NCBI GenBank assembly: GCA_016179865.1
Contig: JACPCJ010000062.1
Location: forward strand, 1 to 41,273
Source: Actinomycetota bacterium
GTDB taxonomy: Bacteria; Actinomycetota; Acidimicrobiia; IMCC26256; JACPCJ01
Length of the DNA stretch: 41,273 nucleotides
Direction of reading: 5' to 3'
Shown: positions 1 through 7,464 of the stretch, one piece after another
Layout of the letters: every line of letters begins with the position of its first letter
Position numbering within the stretch: the first letter of the stretch is position 1
The notes under the pieces: model-generated
Told to the model about the DNA's origin: nothing
What the model saw: the letters and a program-made list of their open reading frames with translations, nothing else
Database searches by the model: none
Program-made: the position numbers and the translations under genes

Positions 1-311
1 TCGAGATCGGCGTCGAGGAAGGCGCCGTAGGCACCGATCCCCGCGTTGGCCACGACGATGTCGATCGGGCCGAGCGCCGCCTCCACCGACGCCACCGCCG
101 CGGTCACCTGCCCCCGGTCGGCAACGTCGGCGCTGGCGGTCGTGGCCTCGGCGCCGGCGGCCCACACGTCAGAGGCAACGGCGGAGAGGTCAGCGGCGTT
201 GCGGGCGACGAGCCCAACCTTGGCTCCCCGCTTGGCCGCGGCCAGCGCCACCGACCGTCCGATCCCGCGCGAAGCACCCGTCACCAGGGCCACCGCTCCC
301 GACCACTTCAT
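1..311 (-). CDS. SDR-family oxidoreductase, C-terminus beyond window
   Basis: Short-chain dehydrogenase/reductase; only the first 103 residues are present because the gene runs off the left edge. The Rossmann cofactor motif T-G-A-S-R-G-I-G lies at about residues 11-18, and V-A-N-A-G replaces the usual N-N-A-G at about residues 90-94. The catalytic Ser-Tyr-Lys part is outside the window. The ATG at 311 overlaps the TGA of the TetR gene as ATGA, so the two are probably translationally coupled and co-transcribed. The substrate cannot be read; the context suggests oxidation of a hydroxy-acyl or alcohol intermediate. Family assignment is safe, substrate is unknown. Confidence 0.85.
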   Translation of the reverse strand, partial: MKWSGAVALVTGASRGIGRSVALAAAKRGAKVGLVARNAADLSAVASDVWAAGAEATTASADVADRGQVTAAVASVEAALGPIDIVVANAGIGAYGAFLDADL

Positions 312-898
312 CGCTTCGCCCCTTCTGTGACTCGAACCAACCCGTCGATCATGCGCTCCACCACCTCGACCGTGGATTCCGCCTTGCCCGTCGTGAGGAT
401 GTGGATCGTCGCCTCAGCGAAGGCACCGAGAAGCAGCCGGGCGGCGGCCTCGGTGTCGACGGGGGCCAGCTCCCCGCGAGTGACCCCCCCTTCGAGCAGG
501 GCGCGAACCATGGCGACCCCGCTCTCCTGGTCGGAGCGGCCGGCGGCGTCGAGCGCGGGCACGGCCCAGCAGTCGCGCAGGAAGAAGCGGGCCTCGGGTG
601 CCGAGTCGAGCGCGGCCAGGAAGGCGCGCAGGGCCCGCTTCAGATTCTCGGGCGCGGTGGCGTCGGGGTCGATGGCGGCGTTGGCCTCCCGTCCCAGCCG
701 CTCCCAGATCCCGTGCTGGAGATCGGCGGCGAGATCCTCTTTGTCCCTGAACCAGTAGTAGACGGCGCCCTTGGTCACCCCGGCCCGGGCGGCGATGTCC
801 TCAATCGACGCCGCGTGGAAGCCCCGTTCCGCGAACTCGGACAGGGCGGCATCAAGCACGCGCTCTCTCGTGTCGGCCTTGGGGGCTCGGCGGGCGAT
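308..898 (-). CDS. TetR-family regulator, apparent ATC start
   Basis: TetR/AcrR-type repressor of 196 residues. The N-terminal helix-turn-helix covers about residues 12-60 (R-V-L-D-A-A-L, then A-R-A-G-V-T-K-G-A-V-Y-Y-W-F), followed by a ligand-binding helical domain. The only ordinary start codon in frame is GTG at 859, which would cut off the first residues of helix 1. Upstream, AGGAGG lies 7 nt before an ATC at 898 that gives the typical TetR opening (M)-A-R-R-A-P-K-A-D-T-R-E-R-V-L-D; an in-frame TGA just before it excludes a longer form. I therefore place the start at ATC, or infer a sequencing error in an ATG. It is divergent from the SDR at 963, shares the palindrome at 920-954 with it, and overlaps the downstream SDR start, so it probably represses both. 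Confidence 0.85.
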   Translation of the reverse strand: MARRAPKADTRERVLDAALSEFAERGFHAASIEDIAARAGVTKGAVYYWFRDKEDLAADLQHGIWERLGREANAAIDPDATAPENLKRALRAFLAALDSAPEARFFLRDCWAVPALDAAGRSDQESGVAMVRALLEGGVTRGELAPVDTEAAARLLLGAFAEATIHILTTGKAESTVEVVERMIDGLVRVTEGAKR

Positions 899-919
899 GG
901 CGATCCCTCCTGGTCAGGA

Positions 920-954
920 CATACGCTCCGTATGGAGATCATACGGAGCGTATG
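920..954. promoter_or_regulatory. nested palindromic operator between TetR and SDR
   Basis: CATACGCTCCGTATG (920-934) and its exact reverse complement (940-954) are separated by GAGAT. Each 15-bp arm is itself a palindrome (CATACG-NNN-CGTATG), so the site offers two TetR-dimer boxes within one 35-bp inverted repeat. It ends 8 nt before the SDR start at 963 and lies about 20 nt upstream of the TetR ribosome-binding site, as expected for autoregulation plus control of the SDR. That the neighbouring TetR binds it is inferred from position. Confidence 0.8.
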
Positions 955-962
955 GGGGCAGC

Positions 963-1805
963 ATGAAACTCGAAGGTGCCGTGGCGGTGGTAACGGGAGC
1001 CGGAAGCGGGCTGGGCGAGGCCCTCGTGGTTCGACTCGCCGACGAGGGGGCGACGCCGGTCGTGCTCGACCTTCGGCCCGACCGTGTCGAGCGCGTGGTC
1101 GACGACCTGGTGGCAGCCGGGCACGAGGCGACGGGCTGGACCTGCGACGTGTCCGACCGGGATGCCGTCAAGCAAACCTTCGCCGAGATCGGCGAGCGCC
1201 TGGGCCGCGTCGACCTGCTCGTCAACAACGCCGGGCGGAGCGCCTTAGTGCCCTTCCTCGACATGACCGACGAGGAGGTCGACTGGGTGACGGGCCCAAA
1301 CCTCATGGGCCCCGTCCACTGCATCCGAGCGGCAGCGCCGCTGATGCCCCCGGGGAGCCGGATCGTCAACGTGACCTCGCTTTCGGGGCGCATTCCGACG
1401 CCGGGGGAGGCGTACTACTCGGGCTGCAAAGCGGCGGTGGTGGTGCTGAGCGAGGCGCTGGTGGCCGAGTTGCGAGGCCGCGGCATCGGCGTCACCGTCG
1501 TCATGCCCGGCGAGATGTCGACGGCGCTCTTCGACGAGCACCCGTCGTGGGACCTCCGCCCGGAGTGGCAGCACCGGATGGAGGTGCCGCCGGAGCGGGT
1601 GGCGGCGGCGGTCGTGCGCGGGATCCGGCGGAACCGCTTCGAGGTCGTGTACCCGCGCCACATGCGGGCAACGCTGCTGTTCCAGCGGGTGAACCGCACG
1701 CTGTTCCGCTGGGGCGTGGGCCGTTACTACCGGACCGTGGAAGGACGGATCAGTCGAACAGGAGCCCAGCCAGCCGCTCGTGGTGCCAGTCCGAGCTCCC
1801 CATGA
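963..1805 (+). CDS. SDR-family oxidoreductase
   Basis: Classical short-chain dehydrogenase of 280 residues. It shows T-G-A-G-S-G-L-G at 11-18, the acidic D36 at the end of beta-2 that usually favours NAD(H), N-N-A-G at 88-91, and the catalytic set S139, Y152, K156 (Y-S-G-C-K). The C-terminal extension of about 40 residues (F-E-V-V-Y-P-R onward) resembles membrane-associated SDRs of lipid metabolism. ATG 963 follows a G-rich Shine-Dalgarno (GGGGGC). It is divergent from the TetR gene across the operator at 920-954 and is probably its main target. The 3' end overlaps the convergent acyl-CoA dehydrogenase by 56 bp. Substrate unknown. Confidence 0.88.
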   Translation: MKLEGAVAVVTGAGSGLGEALVVRLADEGATPVVLDLRPDRVERVVDDLVAAGHEATGWTCDVSDRDAVKQTFAEIGERLGRVDLLVNNAGRSALVPFLDMTDEEVDWVTGPNLMGPVHCIRAAAPLMPPGSRIVNVTSLSGRIPTPGEAYYSGCKAAVVVLSEALVAELRGRGIGVTVVMPGEMSTALFDEHPSWDLRPEWQHRMEVPPERVAAAVVRGIRRNRFEVVYPRHMRATLLFQRVNRTLFRWGVGRYYRTVEGRISRTGAQPAARGASPSSP

Positions 1806-2718
1806 GGAACTCCGAGGCGTAGGCCCGGCGCATGAACAGGTGGAGGTCGTGCTCCCACGTGTAGCCGATCCCGCCGTGGATCTGAATGCCGTCCTTGGCC
1901 GCCCGCCTGGCCGCCCGCCCGGCGGCTGCCTTGGCCACGTGGGCGGCACGGTGGCGATCGGCGTCCCCGGCGTCGAAGGCCATGGCGGCGTAATAGACGG
2001 CCGCCGTCGCCCGCTCGACGTCGAGAGCCATGTCGGCGAGCTTGTGCTGCACGGCCTGGAACGAACCGATGGGGCGGTCGAACTGCACCCGCTCCTTGGC
2101 GTACTCGACGGTCATGTCGAGGATCCGTCGGGCCGTGCCCACCAGCTCGGCCGACAGCGCCACCGTCGCCCGCTCGAGGCAGCCGGTCAGCGCGTCGGGA
2201 TCGAGTGGGAGGGCGGCGTGCTCGCCCATGGGGACGTCGAGTTCAAAGAGCCTGCGGGTCGAGTCGAGCGTCTCGACGGGGCGGGCGGGGAGGGGGCCGG
2301 TGATGATCGCCCCGCCGGGGACGACGACCACCACTTCCTCCACCGCGTCGGCCTCGACCACGAACCGGCGTACCCGGTCAGCCGAGGCGACCCACTCCCC
2401 CGACTCCCCGGCGACGGCGACGGTCCCGGTCGCCGCCGGCTCGCGGCCCAGGGCCGCGACGACGGGCCGGTAGAGGGCGGCGGTGGCGAAGAACGGGCCG
2501 GGGGCGAGCACGGCCCCGGCCTCCTCGAGGAACAGGCACAGGTCGACGAGCGGCCCGTCCCCGAGCGCTACCCACTCGGTCAGGTGCTTCCACAGCGGAT
2601 CGGCCGCGCTTGGGTCGTCGGCGTGGGCACGAACGACGCTCAGCGGGTACTCGTTGGTGAACAAGCTCCGGGCCGTGTCCGACAGGAGCTGCTGGTCGTC
2701 GGTAAGGGCGAAGTCCAT
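1750..2718 (-). CDS. acyl-CoA dehydrogenase, small (beta-type) subunit
   Basis: FadE-like acyl-CoA dehydrogenase of 322 residues, short for the family (about 380-400). It has D-R-P-I-G-S-F-Q-A-V-Q-H at about 215-226 and Q-I-H-G-G-I-G-Y-T-W-E-H-D-L-H at about 279-293, the signature of the partner subunit in actinobacterial alpha2-beta2 dehydrogenases such as mycobacterial FadE26-27 and FadE28-29. It starts 7 bp downstream of the larger ACAD gene, so the two should form one flavoenzyme that introduces the alpha,beta double bond into an acyl-CoA. The N-terminal substrate-pocket domain is much reduced, as known for such subunits. Pairing is inferred from adjacency and family pattern; the acyl substrate is unknown. 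Confidence 0.88.
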   Translation of the reverse strand: MDFALTDDQQLLSDTARSLFTNEYPLSVVRAHADDPSAADPLWKHLTEWVALGDGPLVDLCLFLEEAGAVLAPGPFFATAALYRPVVAALGREPAATGTVAVAGESGEWVASADRVRRFVVEADAVEEVVVVVPGGAIITGPLPARPVETLDSTRRLFELDVPMGEHAALPLDPDALTGCLERATVALSAELVGTARRILDMTVEYAKERVQFDRPIGSFQAVQHKLADMALDVERATAAVYYAAMAFDAGDADRHRAAHVAKAAAGRAARRAAKDGIQIHGGIGYTWEHDLHLFMRRAYASEFLMGSSDWHHERLAGLLFD

Positions 2719-2725
2719 CGTCGGG

Positions 2726-3904
2726 TCAGGCTCCGCGGGGGAGGCCCAGGACGCGCTGGGCGATGATGTTGCGCTGGATCTCGCTCGTGCCCCCGGCGAT
2801 GGTGCCGGCAAAGCTGGCGAAGAACCGGCGCCACCACACCGGATCGCCGGGCTCGCCGCTCGTGACCGCCCCGTCGGGCCCGTGGAGGGTCATCCCCACC
2901 TCGAACTGGTGCTTCAGCAGCTCGGAGTAGGCGAGCTTCATGTACGAGTGTTCCGCGCCACCGGCCCCGGCGGCGAAGCCCTTGTGTCCGAGCGCCCACA
3001 GGCTGGCGGCTTCCTCGTAGAGGGCGGCGATCTCCCGGCGGATGCCGGGGTCGGCGTCAAGCCCTCGGGCCTTCGCCACCCCCACCAGCTCGTCGACCGT
3101 GTGGCGGCAGCGAGCGACGCCGGGCACCCACAGGCCGCCCCGCTCGTGGGCCAGGGAGCCGGTGGTGATGCGCCACCCGTCATTCACGTCGCCAAGCAGG
3201 TGGGCGGCCGGGACGGCGACGTCGGTGAAGAAGACCTCGGCGAACTCAGCCGCCCCGGTGATGTGGCGGAGCGGCCGCACCTCGATCCCCGGCGTGTCCA
3301 TCTCGATCATGAGCACCGAGATGCCCTTGTGCTTCGGCGCGTCCGGGTCGGTGCGCACGTAGCACATGCACCGATCGGCGATCATGGCGTACGACGTCCA
3401 CACCTTCTGGCCGTTGACGACGAAGGTGTCGCCATCTTGGACGGCCCGGGTCTGGAGCCCGGCGAGATCGGACCCGGCGTTGGGCTCGCTCATGCCGATG
3501 CACCACACGGCGTCGCCCCGGATGGCGGCGGGGGCCAGCCCCCGCTGCTCCTCGTTCCCGAACTCGAGCAGGCTCGGGCCGACGATGGCGTAGCCGGGGA
3601 AGTGGAGCGACCTCGGGACGTCGCGGGCGGCGAGCTCGGAGAGGTAGATGAGGGTCTGGGTGGGCGTGGCGTTCCGTCCCCCGAGCTCAGGCGGGTACCC
3701 GGGCACCATCCAGCCGTGGTCGAACAGGGTCGCCTGCCACACCCGCGCCCAGTCCGGCAGCAGCTCGGGGGGTGCGCCCCCGTCGCTCGACTCGTCCGCC
3801 AGGTGACGGCCGTACTCAACCGCCTCGGGCGGTGCGTGCTGGTCGAGGAACGCCGCCAGCTCGGCCCGAAAGGCCTCGTCCTCCGCACTCCAGGCGAGCT
3901 TCAT
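2726..3904 (-). CDS. acyl-CoA dehydrogenase, large (alpha-type) subunit
   Basis: FadE-like acyl-CoA dehydrogenase of 392 residues with S-E-P-N-A-G-S-D-L-A-G-L at about 140, N-G-Q-K-V-W-T-S and the C-terminal F-A-G-T-I-A-G-G-T-S-E-I-Q-R-N. Gly occupies the position of the catalytic Glu of the medium-chain family (Y-E-G-T becomes A-G-G-T), usual in actinobacterial heteromeric ACADs, so the base must lie elsewhere. ATG 3904 is preceded by AGGAGG. It is the first gene of a two-gene operon with the small subunit and is divergent from the enoyl-CoA hydratase, with the shared palindrome at 3927-3942 between them. First dehydrogenation step of a beta-oxidation turn; FAD-dependent and cytosolic. Confidence 0.9.
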   Translation of the reverse strand: MKLAWSAEDEAFRAELAAFLDQHAPPEAVEYGRHLADESSDGGAPPELLPDWARVWQATLFDHGWMVPGYPPELGGRNATPTQTLIYLSELAARDVPRSLHFPGYAIVGPSLLEFGNEEQRGLAPAAIRGDAVWCIGMSEPNAGSDLAGLQTRAVQDGDTFVVNGQKVWTSYAMIADRCMCYVRTDPDAPKHKGISVLMIEMDTPGIEVRPLRHITGAAEFAEVFFTDVAVPAAHLLGDVNDGWRITTGSLAHERGGLWVPGVARCRHTVDELVGVAKARGLDADPGIRREIAALYEEAASLWALGHKGFAAGAGGAEHSYMKLAYSELLKHQFEVGMTLHGPDGAVTSGEPGDPVWWRRFFASFAGTIAGGTSEIQRNIIAQRVLGLPRGA

Positions 3905-3926
3905 CGGCGGGCGGTCCCTCCTGAGA

Positions 3927-3942
3927 CTGACACGAGCGTCAG
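3927..3942. promoter_or_regulatory. regulon palindrome, site 1
   Basis: CTGACACGAGCGTCAG, one of seven related sites with consensus CTGACRCNNGYGTCAG. It lies 22 nt upstream of the ACAD start (3904) and 15 nt upstream of the hydratase start (3958), so one bound dimer could control both divergent units. Confidence 0.75.
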
Positions 3943-3957
3943 GTACGCTACCGGGCC

Positions 3958-4812
3958 ATGACGCCCCCCGACGAAGCCCCGGCCGAGGCTCCCATCGAAG
4001 AGCAGGTGACCTCCTCGCTCGACGGCGGGGTGGCCACCATCACCATCAACCGGCCCGACATCGGGAACTCGCTCAGCTTTGACATGCGCGACCGCCTGAT
4101 CGAGCTGTTCGAGCAGGCGTCGGCCGACCTCGCCGTGCGATGCGTCGTGCTCACCGGCGCCGGCGACCGGCACTTCTGCACCGGGGCCAACCTCGGGGGC
4201 TCGTCGAAGTCCGCTGCGCCGGCCCGGCCCGAGGGTGCGCCCGACCGGGCCGTCGGCGACGCCGCCCGCATCATCCGGCGCGGCTGGCAGCGCCTCATCG
4301 GAGCCATCCTCGACTGCGAGAAGCCGGTCATCGCTCGGGTCAACGGCACCGCCGCCGGCGGGGGCGCCCAGCTCGTGCTCGCCGCCGACCTCGCCGTGAT
4401 GGCCGACGACGCCCGCTTCATCGAGGTCTTCATCCGCCGGGGCATCATCCCCGACGCCGGCGGCGCCTACCTGTTGCCCCGCAGCGTGGGGCTCAAGCGG
4501 GCCAAGGAGATCATGTTCTTCGGCGACGACGTGCCCGCCGCCGAGGCCGAACGCATCGGCATTGTCAACCGGGTCGTCCCCCGCTCCGACCTCGACAAGG
4601 CCGTGTCCGAGTGGGCCGACCGCTTCACCAACCTGCCCACCAAGGCCATCGGAACCATCAAGGGCCTGCTCAACCGCAGCTTCGAGTCGAGCCGGGGCGA
4701 GGCCTTCGAGGACGAGGCCGTCCTCCAGGAACTCAACAACGCCACCGAGGACGCCCGCGAAGGCATGACGAGCTTCGTCGAACGCCGGGAGCCCGACTTC
4801 AAGGGCTGGTAG
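3958..4812 (+). CDS. enoyl-CoA hydratase/isomerase (crotonase) family
   Basis: Crotonase-fold protein of 284 residues. The oxyanion-hole segments are F-C-T-G-A-N (73-78) and A-G-G-G-A-Q-L (133-139). Compared with rat mitochondrial crotonase, the first catalytic Glu (Glu144) is replaced by Gln138, while Glu156 matches Glu164; Asp166 in I-I-P-D-A-G-G is a common alternative acidic residue. It may therefore be a hydratase with one acid/base or an isomerase-type member. It likely acts on the enoyl-CoA made by the divergent ACAD pair, with which it shares the palindrome at 3927-3942. ATG 3958 is chosen because the coding signal begins there; no strong Shine-Dalgarno precedes it. The stop lies 4 bp from the convergent GNAT stop. 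Confidence 0.88.
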   Translation: MTPPDEAPAEAPIEEQVTSSLDGGVATITINRPDIGNSLSFDMRDRLIELFEQASADLAVRCVVLTGAGDRHFCTGANLGGSSKSAAPARPEGAPDRAVGDAARIIRRGWQRLIGAILDCEKPVIARVNGTAAGGGAQLVLAADLAVMADDARFIEVFIRRGIIPDAGGAYLLPRSVGLKRAKEIMFFGDDVPAAEAERIGIVNRVVPRSDLDKAVSEWADRFTNLPTKAIGTIKGLLNRSFESSRGEAFEDEAVLQELNNATEDAREGMTSFVERREPDFKGW

Positions 4813-4816
4813 CCCG

Positions 4817-5686
4817 TCAACCCCAGGTGCCGCTCACGAGATATGGGCCCGGCATGTCGTCGAAGCCCCGAAGGCACACGGGGCCGACGGGGTGGAGCTC
4901 CAGACCGGCGGCGAGCGACACCCGCATGGCCCACTGCTGCCGAGCCGTCATCCACCCCACCTCGACGTCCTCGTCTGCCGGTGCTGCTCGGAGCGCGGCA
5001 GCCAGAAGCAAGGCGGCCGCGTCTTCGTCCACCGCGGCCAGAAGGCGCGGACCGACAACCCCGATCATCACGTACCCCTCCCTGCCCAAGGCAAGGAAAC
5101 GGCACCCGCTGTCAGCCATGGCCTCGAAGTCGACGCCGTGCGACGCCCCCCGGCACCGCCGGTCCACCTCGCCCATCCACCCGTAGTCCGCGGACGACGC
5201 CGGGCGAACGCCGTCGGTGTCGGGGAGTCGGCTCACGTCGACTCGTCCCCACGCCGTGACCGCCGGATGGAGGGTGAAGCCGGCGGCGGCGTACCGCCGC
5301 GCCGCCCGAGGATCAGGCGAGGCGACGATCATGCCGCGGCGCCCGTCGCCGAAGGTGAGGGAAGCTTCGAGCAGTTGGCGCCCAACACCCTGGCCCTGCG
5401 CATCGACGGCCACGCCGAACAGCGACAGGACCCACACGTCCTCTCGCACCAAGGCCTCGGCGAACCCGATGACCCGCTGATCCGTCACGGCGACGAAGGA
5501 CCCGTCCGGGTCTGTCGTCAGGAAGCGCTCCAGTCGCGCCTGCGTGCGGGCGACCATCTCGGGGGTGACCTCGGGCGGAGGGAGCCCGGCCACGTGGTAC
5601 CGCCGGCGCACGTCGAGCCAGGCCGCGTGCCACACGGCTTCGCACGCCGGGACGTCCTCGGGAGTCATGGGCCTGATCTCGACCAC
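4817..5686 (-). CDS. GNAT acetyltransferase, probable tandem domains
   Basis: 289-residue GNAT protein. The N-terminal half carries the acetyl-CoA pyrophosphate loop Q-G-Q-G-V-G-R at about 97-103, after the beta-4 strand V-L-S-L-F-G-V-A-V. The C-terminal half (about 175-289) looks like a second, degenerate GNAT fold without a clear Q-x-x-G-x-G loop, as in many actinobacterial double-GNAT proteins. The frame stays open upstream to 6145, but the coding pattern begins near V-V-E-I-R-P-M-T-P-E-D, so GTG 5686 is preferred; ATG 5668 is an alternative. No operon partner. The acetyl acceptor is unknown. Confidence 0.8.
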   Translation of the reverse strand: MVEIRPMTPEDVPACEAVWHAAWLDVRRRYHVAGLPPPEVTPEMVARTQARLERFLTTDPDGSFVAVTDQRVIGFAEALVREDVWVLSLFGVAVDAQGQGVGRQLLEASLTFGDGRRGMIVASPDPRAARRYAAAGFTLHPAVTAWGRVDVSRLPDTDGVRPASSADYGWMGEVDRRCRGASHGVDFEAMADSGCRFLALGREGYVMIGVVGPRLLAAVDEDAAALLLAAALRAAPADEDVEVGWMTARQQWAMRVSLAAGLELHPVGPVCLRGFDDMPGPYLVSGTWG

Positions 5687-5800
5687 GGCGGCATCATGAC
5701 CGGCCGACGGCGGCCAAGAGAGGGAATTCCTCACCTCGCCGTCGCGATCGTCGACCTCGGCTGCTCGCGCTTGTACTGAATCGCAAGTAGGGTCAAGGTC

Positions 5801-6142
5801 GTGGCGCAGCCGCGCTGGTCGACCGGATGGGGCCGAACCCTGGTTTGCGTCGTTGGCGTCATCGCGGTGGTCGTCGTGGGGTTCGTCGTGTTCGGAGGCG
5901 GCTTCTTCTTCGTCGCCCTGGTCGCCCTCGATAACCAGAACGACATCAGCGATACCGAAATGCTGATCGTGCTCACAACGCTCGGCATTGCCGTGCTCAC
6001 AGGGGTCGCCTTCGGCATCTACGGCGTCCTGCGCTGGACCGTCTTGGGCCCGAAGTACGCGAGTCGCCGCCCTCCCCCGGCACCGAATCCGGCGGTCGAG
6101 CCCATCCGCGCCAACCGACCCCTCCGGGCCCCCGGCCACTGA
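5801..6142 (+). CDS. small membrane protein, two predicted helices
   Basis: Hypothetical protein of 113 residues starting at GTG. Hydrophobic segments at about residues 12-43 and 54-81 predict two membrane spans (the first long and Gly/Val/Phe-rich), followed by a Pro/Arg-rich cytosolic tail. I do not recognise the family. It stands alone, divergent from the GNAT gene and convergent with the ACAD at 6213. The reading frame has good third-position GC, but the call rests on composition and hydropathy only. Confidence 0.55.
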   Translation: MAQPRWSTGWGRTLVCVVGVIAVVVVGFVVFGGGFFFVALVALDNQNDISDTEMLIVLTTLGIAVLTGVAFGIYGVLRWTVLGPKYASRRPPPAPNPAVEPIRANRPLRAPGH

Positions 6143-6151
6143 CACCTCTCA

Positions 6152-6202
6152 GCGTCTGCGTCGCGTTACGGCGCGCATGTGCTCCTAACTCACCGCAGAC
6201 GC
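6152..6202. terminator. inverted repeat at a convergent junction
   Basis: GCGTCTGCG (6152-6160) pairs with CGCAGACGC (6194-6202) across a 33-nt loop, in the 70-bp gap between convergent genes ending at 6142 and 6213. A bidirectional terminator is possible; the long loop and lack of a T-tract make this weak. Confidence 0.35.
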
Positions 6203-6212
6203 AGAGAACGGG

Positions 6213-7406
6213 TCACCCCCGAGGCAGGCCGAGCACCCTTTCGGCGAGGATGTTGCGCTGGATCTCGCTCGTCCCGCCGGCGATGGTGCCCGCGAACGAG
6301 CGCATCCACTGCTCGGCCCAGCTCCCCTGGCGCCAGATGGGCTCGGCCTCGATGGAACGGTCCAGGCCGTACGCCCCGAGCCACTCGTGGGCGGTGAGGC
6401 ACAGCCGCTGCTCCACCTCGGAGCCGAACATCTTCAGCAGCGAGTGCTCGTGGGGTTCCTTGCCGACCGTCGACTTCGCAAAGCCGCGATACCCCATGAG
6501 CAGCGCGGCCTGGGCGTCGACGAAGTAGTTGGCCACGAGATCCCGGAAGCGGGGGTCGTCGTAGAGCTCAGCGCCGTCGGGCCGGGTCTCGTGGCCCAGT
6601 TCGATGAGCGCGTCGACCGCCCGCTGGAGGCCGTTGGCGCTGCTGACCCACAGCATCCGCCGCTCGTGCACCAGCGAACCCCGGGTGATGGGCCAGCCCT
6701 GGTTCAGCTCGCCGACCAGGTTCTCCGCCGGGACCTCGACGTCGGTGAAGAACACCTCGTTGAAGTCTGCGTAATCGGGGCTCGTCAGCTCCGGAAGGGG
6801 ACGGGTCTCGATGCCGGGCGTCTTCATGTCGATGACGAGGACGGAGATGCCCTTGTGTTTGGGCGCCTCGGGGTCGGTGCGCACGAAGCAGAAGCAGAGG
6901 TCGGCGTGGTGGGCGCCCGACGTCCACACCTTCTGCCCGTTCACCATGAAAGCGTCGCCGTGCTGAACCGCCCGGGTCTGGAGTGACGCCAGGTCGGAGC
7001 CGGCGTTGGGCTCGCTCATGCCGAGGCACCACGTGATCTCGGCCCGCAGCGTGGGGATGGCCCAGCGCTCCTTCTGCTCCTCGGTCCCGTAGTCGAGGAT
7101 CGACGGGGTGATGATCGAGAGCCCCTGAGGGTTGAACGAGCGGGGGACGTCGCGGGCCGAGAACTCCTCGAAGTAGATCATCTGCTGAACGGCAGTGGCG
7201 TTGCGCCCGCCCAGCTCAGGGGGCCAGCCGGGGACGAGCCAGCCGTGGTCGAAGAGGGTGCGCTGCCACTCGGCGGCCCAGGCGGGCATGTGCGCCGACG
7301 ACTGCCGCTGTTCCTGCTGGTCGGCCGGGGGTGGCGGGTGCTCCTCGAGCCACGCCACCAGCTCGGCGCGGAACGCCTCGTCCTCGGGCGAGTACGTCAA
7401 CCTCAT
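6213..7406 (-). CDS. acyl-CoA dehydrogenase, large (alpha-type) subunit
   Basis: 397-residue FadE-like protein close to the one at 2726-3904: M-R-L-T-Y-S-P-E-D-E-A-F-R-A-E-L at the N-terminus, G-M-S-E-P-N-A-G-S-D-L-A-S-L, N-G-Q-K-V-W-T-S, and F-A-G-T-I-A-G-G-T-S-E-I-Q-R-N near the C-terminus, again with Gly at the medium-chain catalytic Glu position. Its likely partner subunit is the divergent gene at 7465, which shares the operator at 7441-7456. This split, back-to-back layout differs from the usual tandem order. ATG 7406 is taken as start because it aligns with the paralogue. FAD-dependent dehydrogenation of an acyl-CoA; substrate unknown. Confidence 0.9.
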   Translation of the reverse strand: MRLTYSPEDEAFRAELVAWLEEHPPPPADQQEQRQSSAHMPAWAAEWQRTLFDHGWLVPGWPPELGGRNATAVQQMIYFEEFSARDVPRSFNPQGLSIITPSILDYGTEEQKERWAIPTLRAEITWCLGMSEPNAGSDLASLQTRAVQHGDAFMVNGQKVWTSGAHHADLCFCFVRTDPEAPKHKGISVLVIDMKTPGIETRPLPELTSPDYADFNEVFFTDVEVPAENLVGELNQGWPITRGSLVHERRMLWVSSANGLQRAVDALIELGHETRPDGAELYDDPRFRDLVANYFVDAQAALLMGYRGFAKSTVGKEPHEHSLLKMFGSEVEQRLCLTAHEWLGAYGLDRSIEAEPIWRQGSWAEQWMRSFAGTIAGGTSEIQRNILAERVLGLPRG

Positions 7407-7440
7407 GTCGGGGGAAGGTAGCGCGCTACCCTCCGCAAAC

Positions 7441-7456
7441 CCGACGCCGGCGTCAG
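7441..7456. promoter_or_regulatory. regulon palindrome, site 2
   Basis: CCGACGCCGGCGTCAG matches CTGACRCNNGYGTCAG with one change in the left half-site and has a perfect GACGCCGGCGTC core. It lies 8 nt upstream of the ACAD start at 7465 and 34 nt from the divergent ACAD start at 7406. Confidence 0.65.
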
Positions 7457-7464
7457 GTTTCGCG

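Noticed and set aside
5687-6145. Extension of the GNAT gene upstream to 6145
   Set aside because: It would run antisense through the membrane protein at 5801 and precedes the conserved GNAT start.
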